From contig NZ_JAFVMG010000005.1 of NCBI RefSeq assembly GCF_017377745.1, positions 1 to 64,000 on the forward strand: a DNA stretch of 64,000 nucleotides, in the 5' to 3' direction. Source of the stretch: Acetobacter suratthaniensis. Lineage in GTDB: Bacteria; Pseudomonadota; Alphaproteobacteria; Acetobacterales; Acetobacteraceae. The translations under genes and the position numbers were made by a program. Below, in pieces: positions 1-7,258 of the stretch. Each line of letters opens with the position of its first letter. Positions within the stretch are counted from its first letter, which is position 1. The notes beneath the pieces were generated by a model. It worked only from the letters and a program-made list of their open reading frames with translations. It was not told the DNA's origin and made no database searches.

Positions 1-110
1 GACTAAAATCCACCGCAGGAAACACGCGGGATGTAATCGGAAAGCAGGCCGTTCTAGGTGCCTGCATGTTTTCGGCTGCGCTGTGCGCGCGTTTGCATAA
101 AAAATTCTAG
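1..110 (+). CDS. C-terminal end of an upstream gene (partial)
   Basis: The reading frame is open from the window edge (first full codon at base 3) to a TAG at 108-110 and would encode about 35 residues ending in LCARLHKKF. The stretch has an amphipathic, Ala-rich protein-like composition (KQAVLGACMFSAALCARL), so it may be the tail of a gene that starts outside the window. The family cannot be recognised from so little. It could equally be non-coding. Confidence 0.35.
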   Translation, partial: LKSTAGNTRDVIGKQAVLGACMFSAALCARLHKKF

Positions 111-223
111 CCCCATTGATTTTATGGATGATTTTAATGCTCGAGGTTGTTGTAAAATAAAATAAGAAATCGCTTTGTGGCGGTTTCTTCACAACTATTC
201 CGTCCGGTCACTAGGAGCTCAGC

Positions 224-1108
224 TTGATGCCGCCTGCCCTTTCTGATGCTGTGATTGCTGTCATAGGCGCGAATGGGCGGTCTGGAAGGGTTCTCTGTTA
301 TGCTCTTCTCGGGCTTGGTTATCGGGTTATTGCGGTAGTCAGAAACACGCAGACACTTGAATCTGATATCGCCCGGCAGAGCTATGCCGTACGACAGGCG
401 GATCTGACGCAACAGGATACTCTTGGTGCAGCCCTGCAGGGAGCCAACCTCGTTATTAACACAGCCCATGCCCGCTTTTTGCCTGCCATTCTGGCGGCAA
501 CAGCCGCCCCTGTTATTGCTTTGGGCAGCACCCGCAAGTTTACCCGCTGGCCTGATGCTCATGGGATGGGGGTGATGAAGGGGGAGGAAGCGCTACAACA
601 GGATGGTCGGCCTTCTGTGATTTTACATCCGACCATGATTTATGGTGCACAGGGCGAAAACAATGTGCAGCGTCTGGCGGCTCTTCTTAAAAAACTTCCC
701 TGCGTGCCTTTGCCTAATGGGGGCAGTTTTCTTGTGCAGCCTATCAACCAGAGTGATGTTACTCGCAGTCTGGTCGCTGCTGTAGAGCTTATGGTGGCAG
801 GGAAAATAAAGAGGCCGGAAAGTATCGTTATTGCCGGGCAGGAGGCGATCACATACAGCACGTTTATTCGTATGATTGTCAGTTTTGCCGGCATGAAGTC
901 GCGGCCTGTCTTTACCGTTCCGGTCTGGCTGCTGCTGGCTGCATCCTGTGTTATGCGGTTTATACCGGGTCTTCCGCGTATTGAAGCGGATGAAGTGCGC
1001 AGATTGGCAGAAAATAAAAACTTCAATACAAATGAAATGAAAGAAAAACTAAATATAGAGCCAATTTCTTTCGAGAAGGGGCTGAGAGAATTATTTAGCA
1101 ATCGGTGA
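224..1108 (+). CDS. NAD(P)-binding nucleoside-diphosphate-sugar epimerase-like protein
   Basis: A 294-residue protein of the extended/atypical SDR (NmrA/epimerase-like) group. The N-terminal Rossmann motif is GANGRSG near residues 15-21, followed by a strand-helix pattern and an acidic-rich segment (RQADLTQQD) typical of NAD(P)-binding folds. A YG pair follows in HPTMIYGAQGENN (about 138-150), where the substrate-binding loop begins. A hydrophobic stretch near residues 230-245 (VPVWLLLAASCVMRFIPG) suggests membrane association, as in proteins related to complex I NDUFA9. An AGGAGCT ribosome-binding site lies about 7 bases before ATG 224. It is on the plus strand, opposite to the following glycan genes, so it may be independent of them. 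Substrate unknown. Confidence 0.7.
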   Translation: MMPPALSDAVIAVIGANGRSGRVLCYALLGLGYRVIAVVRNTQTLESDIARQSYAVRQADLTQQDTLGAALQGANLVINTAHARFLPAILAATAAPVIALGSTRKFTRWPDAHGMGVMKGEEALQQDGRPSVILHPTMIYGAQGENNVQRLAALLKKLPCVPLPNGGSFLVQPINQSDVTRSLVAAVELMVAGKIKRPESIVIAGQEAITYSTFIRMIVSFAGMKSRPVFTVPVWLLLAASCVMRFIPGLPRIEADEVRRLAENKNFNTNEMKEKLNIEPISFEKGLRELFSNR

Positions 1109-1735
1109 AGTGGTCTGATTTTTTTAGATATATTTTTTATTCGATCTGTAATGCTCTAAGAACCTCTTGGCATTGAGACCATGGAGGGTTCACAGAACCT
1201 TTGATTGACTGCTCTTGCACCTGATTTCGGGTTTTTAGCGTGTTGACGGCTACTTCTCAGGCCTGACTTTTACTCTGGGTTTTGAGCAGAGTGACGAATG
1301 CATGCATCTGGGATGCTACGTGGCGGTGTTAATCCGCTTCCGGAGCAGAAAGCGGCGCATATTATAGATGATATTGGCCAGCCCTGATCCTCGTCTGCTC
1401 AGACCGTTGAGGCTGTATTGCTTTTCTCAAACAGGCGCTCTCTCAAGCGCGAGCCATCACCGGAGGCGGCATCTGTCGTCTGCTATTTGCGGATCAGCCG
1501 AAATTTCCGGTCGATGCAGATACCCGCTTTGTAGGATAGCTTGTAAGGCTTGTCCTGCCAGTCCTGTGTGTCTGCCCTTCACGCAGATCTTCTTTCTTCG
1601 CATTGGTATTGCGCCGCTTCGGAGCCGCTACCACTCTCTCCAAATGACATCGGCTCAACACGGTGCAATCCCACGCGCACAAACCCAAAAGCAAAAAAAT
1701 CCACGAAAAATACTCAAGGTCGTGAATAAGATAGG
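1109..1735. other. Gene-free stretch with transposase debris
   Basis: About 630 bases between two oppositely oriented genes with no intact coding sequence. Short frames on both strands are interrupted and do not resemble a full protein. The minus strand carries the tail of a transposase (annotated separately at 1316-1426) and a further transposase-like scrap around 1500-1560 (WQDKPYKLSYKAGICIDRKF). The stretch is best read as the decayed remains of one or more insertion sequences next to the glycan locus. Confidence 0.5.
1316..1426 (-). pseudogene. Transposase C-terminal remnant
   Basis: Reading the minus strand gives a short open stretch that ends in a TAG at 1318-1316 and contains LSRRGSGLANIIYNMRRF, followed by LLRKRINTAT. 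The pattern of a charged turn, ANIIYNMRRF and a short basic tail is typical of the extreme C-terminus of DDE transposases of IS elements. A stop codon directly upstream (1427-1429) and the absence of any longer frame show it is a fragment. The IS family is not certain. Confidence 0.5.
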
Positions 1736-3781
1736 CTAGTTGGCATACGATGAAAGTATCATCCATTTCTTTTCTGAATGAACAACATTATAAAATGGAA
1801 CTTTGTAATTTCCAGATGATATTAACTTCCATATTTTTTCGTTTTCTGTAATTCCTATTGTTGTGCAATGTAATTTTTTTAATAAAAATATTACGTCTTC
1901 TGTTGTTGCTGAGCCGTTATAGAATTTATTTATAATATTATTAGCTTCATCCGAAGAGTTTTGTGATACCCCTCCAGAGAATGCTCTAATGTATTCACGA
2001 GAAAGATAACATGATTTCCTTTGCGTCAGGAGACCGCCTCCAATATTTACAGGCCATGATTCAGCAGATCTGTAGAGATCCGGGAATGTCAGAACCCGAC
2101 CGCTGACCGGTGTTGTATCACGGAGTGCCAGCCAGTAGGCATCCTCTACAAGTTTCTTCTGAAGAATGCTGTCGCCCAGATAATTCCGCTTTAGACTCCA
2201 TAATCCAGAGGGAAGCGAAATAGCAATCAGCATAATTCCTGAAATAAAGACCATCTTTTGATATGTAACAGATGATTTTTTTGAAAAATCATTAAAAATT
2301 CCTCGCGCTATACAAGCGGCAGAGAGAGCAGTCATTGTTATCAACGCTGGTATTACTGCGCGCCATCCGAGGTCGTTATTTGCTATTTTGCTCTCAAAAT
2401 GCCAGCTTGCTGTCAAAGATGCTAAAGATATTAGAATACAAGGAGCTGAAATTAAAATTTTTGTTCTTAGTTGACTGCGTATAGACAGTATAAACGGGAT
2501 ATAAATGCATCCAACCTGCAGAGGAAGAAAAATAATCCAGTATGCTATGTAGTTTAATACATTTCCCGATGAAACAAATGCAAGAACCTGCCAGGGTCTT
2601 ATTCCTATAGGATGGGTATGCCCGGCTGCTGCACCCAGCTGAGAAACCACATAGGGTAAGGACATGATAGCTGATGCCAACGCAGTCACCAGCCATAGAA
2701 ATATAATTCTGAAGGCAGATGGACGATCCTCTGCAGAAGCAATTTGCCAGAAAGTGATCGCTGCGGCGCACAGGAGGAAGGAAACTGCTCCAACCCATGC
2801 TGACATGCCAAATCCGGCCGCAATCAGGTTTGCTACAAGAAAGATTGTCATTCCCTGCAGCAGAAGAGTTTTTTTCTTAAGGAGTTCCTGCTGGAGCAGG
2901 AGAGCCAGCACGACAATCGTTCCGGACAGCACGTGCTGAGGAACCCAAGCCGCCTGAAAAACCCATGTTTCAAGGCCATGACCCCGGCCAAACAGCCGCA
3001 GCATAGTAGGTGGGCTAACCACCATGGAGACGATCTGAACAATGGGGCCACCCAGAGAGAGGAGCACACTCCATCGGGCAGCTGACAATCCTTCCGTTCT
3101 GTCGCGACAAAGGCTGATGGACAGCCCCATAATGACAAAAAGTGAAACAAGTGATGTAATAAAAGTCAGCGCTATATCACCATCCCACGGCAAGGATAAA
3201 TTACCGAAAAGACAGGATACGACTGCAGCTACCATGTACCATAGAAAATAATATGAAAAATTAGACCTTTCTCCGCCTGCACCTGAAAATGGATTTTGAA
3301 GAGGAAATCCCTCATTTATAAAACTTTGAACAATATTTATTTTTACATGATCTGTAATGGGAGCCGCTAGCTGGAAAAACTCTCCATGATCACGAAATTT
3401 TATGATGTCGACAGAACACATTAAAAAACTTATGACGCATGCAGATATGATGGTCCAGAAAAGAGCGGGAACAGTTTCAGACCATTCCTTCGATGGAAGA
3501 GAGAGACCGGAAAAAAATTTCCGCGAAATTCCCTTACTGATTGCGGATACAGCAAGCAGTCCCGTCCAGCTCTGAAGAGCACCAAACCCAAAAAGCCATG
3601 ACCATGGGAAAAAGAATGTGGAAATTACTCCAAGTCCCAGAGCTGGGCTGAAAAAAAAACGTCCTAGGAAAGTCTCGGAAGAAAACAATTTCCCCCAGAT
3701 GTTTCCATTAATAAAACAAAAAACAAGGAATATAAATGCACTCGACAGACTAATAATAACCGAAGGGTATATAGAATTCAT
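1736..3781 (-). CDS. Large polytopic membrane protein, candidate GT-C glycosyltransferase
   Basis: A 681-residue protein with roughly a dozen hydrophobic segments spread over the first 530 residues, and a C-terminal region of about 150 residues that looks soluble (from about residue 535: LGDSILQKKLVEDAYWLALRDTTPVSGR). Many transmembrane helices followed by an extracytoplasmic tail is the layout of GT-C enzymes, which use polyprenyl-phosphate sugars on the outer face of the inner membrane. No family signature was recognised with certainty. An acidic patch in an early loop (SVDIIKFRDHGEFFQL, about 123-138) is where GT-C enzymes keep catalytic Asp/Glu residues. It is the last gene of a minus-strand cassette, 42 bases after the HAD gene. 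Codon use is clearly AT-richer than the rest of the window, suggesting transfer. The GT-C role is inferred mainly from context. Confidence 0.6.
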   Translation of the reverse strand: MNSIYPSVIISLSSAFIFLVFCFINGNIWGKLFSSETFLGRFFFSPALGLGVISTFFFPWSWLFGFGALQSWTGLLAVSAISKGISRKFFSGLSLPSKEWSETVPALFWTIISACVISFLMCSVDIIKFRDHGEFFQLAAPITDHVKINIVQSFINEGFPLQNPFSGAGGERSNFSYYFLWYMVAAVVSCLFGNLSLPWDGDIALTFITSLVSLFVIMGLSISLCRDRTEGLSAARWSVLLSLGGPIVQIVSMVVSPPTMLRLFGRGHGLETWVFQAAWVPQHVLSGTIVVLALLLQQELLKKKTLLLQGMTIFLVANLIAAGFGMSAWVGAVSFLLCAAAITFWQIASAEDRPSAFRIIFLWLVTALASAIMSLPYVVSQLGAAAGHTHPIGIRPWQVLAFVSSGNVLNYIAYWIIFLPLQVGCIYIPFILSIRSQLRTKILISAPCILISLASLTASWHFESKIANNDLGWRAVIPALITMTALSAACIARGIFNDFSKKSSVTYQKMVFISGIMLIAISLPSGLWSLKRNYLGDSILQKKLVEDAYWLALRDTTPVSGRVLTFPDLYRSAESWPVNIGGGLLTQRKSCYLSREYIRAFSGGVSQNSSDEANNIINKFYNGSATTEDVIFLLKKLHCTTIGITENEKIWKLISSGNYKVPFYNVVHSEKKWMILSSYAN

Positions 3782-3823
3782 TTTGAAGTCTCACAGATTG
3801 CAGACACCTGACAGATATGCCTC

Positions 3824-4495
3824 TTAGCTGGGTGCGGAATTCTCAAAAGGTTCAATCTTGTGCGGTCTGACCCACCAGGCCCGATCAGCCAGTTTCATCA
3901 TGGGGATATCTCCCCGTGTGTCTCCGTAAGCCAGAATAGCAGACGGTCGGTCAGCGACTTGCGCTTCCAGAAATTGCTCTATCCGGCGGACTTTTTCTTC
4001 CCCATGGCAGTTTAAGCCATGGAATCTGCCTGTCACCTGCCCAGCCTCGTTCCGGGATAATGACGAACATAGCACCTCGTCTATTCCGACCATTCCGGCC
4101 CATGGCTGAAGATACAGATCCAGCGATGCGCTGACGAGAACACAGTGGCATCCGGCTTTCTGATACTGGGCCAGCCGTGCCATCATGTCAGGGCGCAGCA
4201 TATGAGGAAGAATTGTCCGGGCGAATTCCCGTCCTTTTTCCTGGAGAGAGGAGAGTTCTTCTCCCCGGAAGGCAATGCTGAGCAGGCGTTCCTTCGCTGC
4301 ATTGTTGGAGATCAAGCGCAGGCCATAGCCAATAAGCCAGGGGGAGGCGGTCACGCATGTCCGGATCAGGCCTGCTGTTCCGAGCGCAAAACGCAGGAAA
4401 GGAAACAGGCTGTCCTTTGTGCTCAGTGTTCCATCAAAATCGAACAGAACGAGCGTGCCAGGCGGAACGTCCGCAACGAAATCTGATTCAGGCAT
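3824..4495 (-). CDS. HAD-superfamily phosphatase (HAD-IB type)
   Basis: A 223-residue soluble HAD hydrolase. Motif I is LFDFDGTLS with Asp19 and Asp21, motif II is the Ser in LVSASLDLYL (about 140-149), and motif IV is YGDTRGDIPMM (about 190-200). The layout matches phosphoserine-phosphatase-like HAD-IB enzymes. Its start codon overlaps the stop of the UbiA-family gene (ATGCCTGA), so the two are translationally coupled. UbiA-type phosphoribosyltransferases make polyprenyl-phosphoryl-5-phosphoribose, whose 5-phosphate must be removed before the sugar can be used. Removal of that phosphate is therefore the likely job, by inference from position. A general sugar phosphatase role cannot be excluded. 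Confidence 0.8.
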   Translation of the reverse strand: MPESDFVADVPPGTLVLFDFDGTLSTKDSLFPFLRFALGTAGLIRTCVTASPWLIGYGLRLISNNAAKERLLSIAFRGEELSSLQEKGREFARTILPHMLRPDMMARLAQYQKAGCHCVLVSASLDLYLQPWAGMVGIDEVLCSSLSRNEAGQVTGRFHGLNCHGEEKVRRIEQFLEAQVADRPSAILAYGDTRGDIPMMKLADRAWWVRPHKIEPFENSAPS

Positions 4496-5372
4496 TGATC
4501 AGAACCAGAAGGGTGATGATGAACCAGATTCCTCCGGTTACCAGCATATGTGAATCGAACAGGACGTCCCGGGCCGTATCCTGCCCCCCGCCACGCTTAT
4601 GCAGCAGGAACAGATAACGAAAAATCCCGTATATGACGACAGGGACTGTAATTATTAAATAATTTGTGTGATGCTTTGAGATTGTTTCAGGCGAAACTGT
4701 ATAAAGGCTATATGAAATAATAGTGCATGATGCACTTATTGTCATAAACTGCGATATCATATCTGATGTATAACTATCAAGAACCTTTCTTGTCGTTTTT
4801 TTGTTCTTGGTAGAATCGCTGGATACACTCCGGAGTTCAGCATATCTTTTGGCAAAACCAAGAAACATGGTCAGCATAAGACCGCAGAGCAGCAGCCAGT
4901 CTGATGTTGTGACACCTAAACCAAGAGTTCCGGTCAGCAACCGCAACATAAACCCGGCAGAGATCAGAAATACATCAATAACAGGAACATGCTTCCACAG
5001 AAAAGAATAACAGAGATTTATGATCGCATAGGCCAGAACAAACGCGAACACCCACGGGCTGACCAGCCACCCAATGGTAAGGCCGACACAAGCAAGTGCC
5101 GACGCCAATAACCAGGCGAAGCGAACCGGGATAGCACCGCTGGCGATAGGCCGTCGGCATTTCGTAGGATGCTGACGGTCAGCCGCGACATCGAGAATGT
5201 CATTGAAACAGTAAACAGCACTGGCTATCGCGCAGAACGCCACGAAAGCCATTATCGTACGGATCAGAAGATCCAGCGTCCACTGTTCTGAGAACAGTGG
5301 ACCGACAACAACGAAGCCGTTTTTGAGATATTGATGCGGACGGCACTCAGCCACTATGTCTTTAAAACGCAT
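4488..5372 (-). CDS. Decaprenyl-phosphate phosphoribosyltransferase (UbiA family)
   Basis: A 294-residue integral membrane prenyltransferase-fold protein with about eight to nine hydrophobic helices. The first Asp-rich motif reads NDILDVAADRQHPTKCRRP (residues 57-75), matching the NDxxDxxxDRxHPxKxxRP signature of enzymes that transfer 5-phosphoribose from PRPP to polyprenyl phosphate (mycobacterial Rv3806c, Azorhizobium NoeC) rather than of quinone-synthesis UbiA. The N-terminus RPHQYLKNGFVVVGPLFS also fits that subfamily. The product, polyprenyl-phosphoryl-phosphoribose, is the entry to lipid-linked D-ribose or D-arabinose donors. It lies between a sugar epimerase gene upstream and a HAD phosphatase gene that overlaps its stop codon. 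Confidence 0.85.
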   Translation of the reverse strand: MRFKDIVAECRPHQYLKNGFVVVGPLFSEQWTLDLLIRTIMAFVAFCAIASAVYCFNDILDVAADRQHPTKCRRPIASGAIPVRFAWLLASALACVGLTIGWLVSPWVFAFVLAYAIINLCYSFLWKHVPVIDVFLISAGFMLRLLTGTLGLGVTTSDWLLLCGLMLTMFLGFAKRYAELRSVSSDSTKNKKTTRKVLDSYTSDMISQFMTISASCTIISYSLYTVSPETISKHHTNYLIITVPVVIYGIFRYLFLLHKRGGGQDTARDVLFDSHMLVTGGIWFIITLLVLINA

Positions 5373-5416
5373 ACTGACCTGAGATCCTATTTTGACTGAC
5401 CATCACGCCTGACGAT

Positions 5417-6385
5417 TCAGTTTTTTGTTGCCAGAAAAGCATCGTAGGCAGCGTTCATCATGTCAATATCGTCCATAGCCGGTGCCCACCCGAGTTCCTG
5501 GCGGGTACGTGTCGTGTCCAGAAGAATGTCCGCATCGGCAATGCCAAACTGTTCTGGATAAAGCAAAGTTAGCCCTGCCTTATCCAGAAGGCCCAGAAGA
5601 ATCTTGAGGGGGGCTGCCGGTGTCGGAATCAGAAGCGAGTGAGACCCGGCATGGCGTACGATACCACTCAGAAGTTCTCTGGTTGTCGGAGGACTTTCCG
5701 ATCCAAGGTTAAAGGGCCCCGGGGGGCATCCTTTCTCCGCAGCCAGAATGGCAGCCCGGGCGCAATCCTCAACACTGACCATCTGATACCGGTTATGTCC
5801 GTTGCCGATCATGGGTACGGGCAGGTTTTTGCGGATCAGCTCGAAAAGCTTGCCGAGAATGCCCAGTCGACCATAACCCGTGATGAGACGGGGACGGAAA
5901 ATCGTAGGCGTGATGCCTTCGGCATTTTTCAGTACCTGTTCAGCCTTAAGCTTGCTGCGTCCATACGGTCCCAGAGGCTTCTGTGGGCAGTCAGGCGGAA
6001 TAGGGCAGATGCCCGGCCGGCCATAAGTCATGTCCGTCGAGAAAAATACCAGTCCGCGTGTGCCGGCAGCCTGCATTGCCTGCACGACATTTCGTGTGCC
6101 GGCCACGTTCACTTCTTCAAACCACGCATCACGTCCCTGCCGGGGAACGGCATCCGCGAACTGCCTGGCCGCGAGATGATACACAACATCATCCGGCTTC
6201 AGTTCCAGACGCTTCAGGTCATCAGGGACACGGACATCACCCGTGATCTGAGGTACTCTGGCCGCGATAGCCGGATCGGAAGAGGAGCGTGTATCAAAAC
6301 TGATAACCTCTTCCCCACGCTCTAGAAGCTGGCGTGTCAGAACCTTACCGGTAAACCCGTTTCCGCCTGTGATGATATGCCGCAT
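5417..6385 (-). CDS. NAD-dependent epimerase/dehydratase (extended SDR)
   Basis: From the ATG at 6385 this is a 322-residue extended SDR starting MRHIITGGNGFTG, with the Rossmann GGxGFxG at residues 7-13 and the catalytic Ser-Tyr-Lys set visible as FFSTDMTYG and YGRSK. The longer in-frame extension (to 6433) is less likely: ATG 6385 lies one base after the stop of the flippase gene and has a GAGAAG ribosome-binding site. It is a cytoplasmic nucleotide- or lipid-linked-sugar epimerase/reductase. In context it may provide the keto-reduction or epimerisation of a polyprenyl-linked pentose (the DprE2 step), though the mycobacterial DprE2 is a shorter classical SDR. It could instead act on a UDP-sugar. 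Confidence 0.8.
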   Translation of the reverse strand: MRHIITGGNGFTGKVLTRQLLERGEEVISFDTRSSSDPAIAARVPQITGDVRVPDDLKRLELKPDDVVYHLAARQFADAVPRQGRDAWFEEVNVAGTRNVVQAMQAAGTRGLVFFSTDMTYGRPGICPIPPDCPQKPLGPYGRSKLKAEQVLKNAEGITPTIFRPRLITGYGRLGILGKLFELIRKNLPVPMIGNGHNRYQMVSVEDCARAAILAAEKGCPPGPFNLGSESPPTTRELLSGIVRHAGSHSLLIPTPAAPLKILLGLLDKAGLTLLYPEQFGIADADILLDTTRTRQELGWAPAMDDIDMMNAAYDAFLATKN

Positions 6386-6386
6386 G

Positions 6387-6761
6387 TTACGCACTTCTCG
6401 ATATGACAATAATTCCACAGCATATGATGGCAATTCCTGCTACGCGGGTGGCATTTACATGCTCGCTCATAAAGAAATACCCAATAACAGCTGTGATGAG
6501 ATATCCGATGGAAAGCAGAGGGTAGGCCAGACTGACTTCAGTTTTCCGAAGGACTGCCATCCATACCCCGATACTGAGGACATAGCAGGCCATGCCGCCG
6601 ATAAACCAGAGGTTGAGTCCGATGGATAAAAGAAAAGCCGGAATTCCCGAAGCAGAGGACGGAATTTCTCCGATTGTTAACATCGTCTTACGGAGAAAAA
6701 TCTGGGCGAATGCATTTAATGTCACGCTGAAAACTGCAAGTATAAACAGGGAAGGATTCAT
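6387..6761 (-). CDS. SMR/EamA-type small membrane transporter, candidate lipid-sugar flippase
   Basis: A 124-residue protein with four hydrophobic helices (about 4-20, 42-63, 74-95 and 101-120), the size and layout of the small multidrug resistance fold. ArnE/ArnF-type members of this fold flip undecaprenyl-phosphate-aminoarabinose. The segment LRKTEVSLAYPLLSIGYLI is typical of the third helix of the group. It is the first gene of the cassette with epimerase, phosphoribosyltransferase, phosphatase and membrane protein, so flipping a polyprenyl-phosphate pentose to the periplasm is the natural guess. A generic drug efflux role is possible but less likely here. Confidence 0.75.
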   Translation of the reverse strand: MNPSLFILAVFSVTLNAFAQIFLRKTMLTIGEIPSSASGIPAFLLSIGLNLWFIGGMACYVLSIGVWMAVLRKTEVSLAYPLLSIGYLITAVIGYFFMSEHVNATRVAGIAIICCGIIVISRSA

Positions 6762-6845
6762 GGTGCGTCTTTCAGGAAAACTGAATCTTCGAGTTGGTTG
6801 CGGATTCTAGCACGTGGCTGCGCTTTTCGATATACTACGGTTTTG

Positions 6846-7190
6846 TTAGGCTTCGTTGCACAATTCAACCCATAAGCGTGCAGGATCCTTTTAGGGCTTT
6901 ACTCTTACCTGACGGCATGCGTGCCGGGCGCCATGGTTGAAATTGGGTGACTGTTCTGGGGCAGGCGGCGCTCTGAATAGTGCATTGCTTCGTGTTGAGG
7001 CAATGCCACCGGCAGAGAGGACACCCTTCAGCAGGCCAGAAGTTCACGCCATGGAGCGGCTGCGTGGTAGCAACACCGCACAGATTCTACGAGAAGGCGG
7101 GTGTCTGCGGCGGTGCCGCCAACATGACCCGCCCGACCGGGAAAAAGATCCTTTATCCATTCCCACTGGTCGTCACGTAGGCCACAGCGC
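6846..7190 (-). mobile_element. Degenerate IS5-family insertion sequence remnant
   Basis: On the minus strand, from about 7187 downward, the sequence encodes GLRDDQWEWIKDLFPGRAG followed by HVGGTAADTRLLVESVRCCY and an APWREL motif, then a stop. This is the N-terminal part of an IS5/IS427-type transposase (usual form: LxDxQWxxIxxLLPG, then AVLYRYRxGIPWRDLP). The rest of the transposase is missing. The other end, 6846-6872 (TTAGGCTTCGTTGCACAATT), resembles an IS terminus. The remnant separates the lipid-pentose cassette from the galactofuranosyltransferase genes and accounts for most of the ~500-base gap between them. Confidence 0.6.
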
Positions 7191-7258
7191 CGCCTCCTTC
7201 AAAACCGAGCAAACTGTCACCATAACGCTACAGAAATTACGCCCCTCACGGCATATGT

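Noticed and set aside
1368-1739. A 123-residue plus-strand frame in the IS debris
   Set aside because: Composition is not protein-like, and the only recognisable coding pattern in the stretch is on the other strand.
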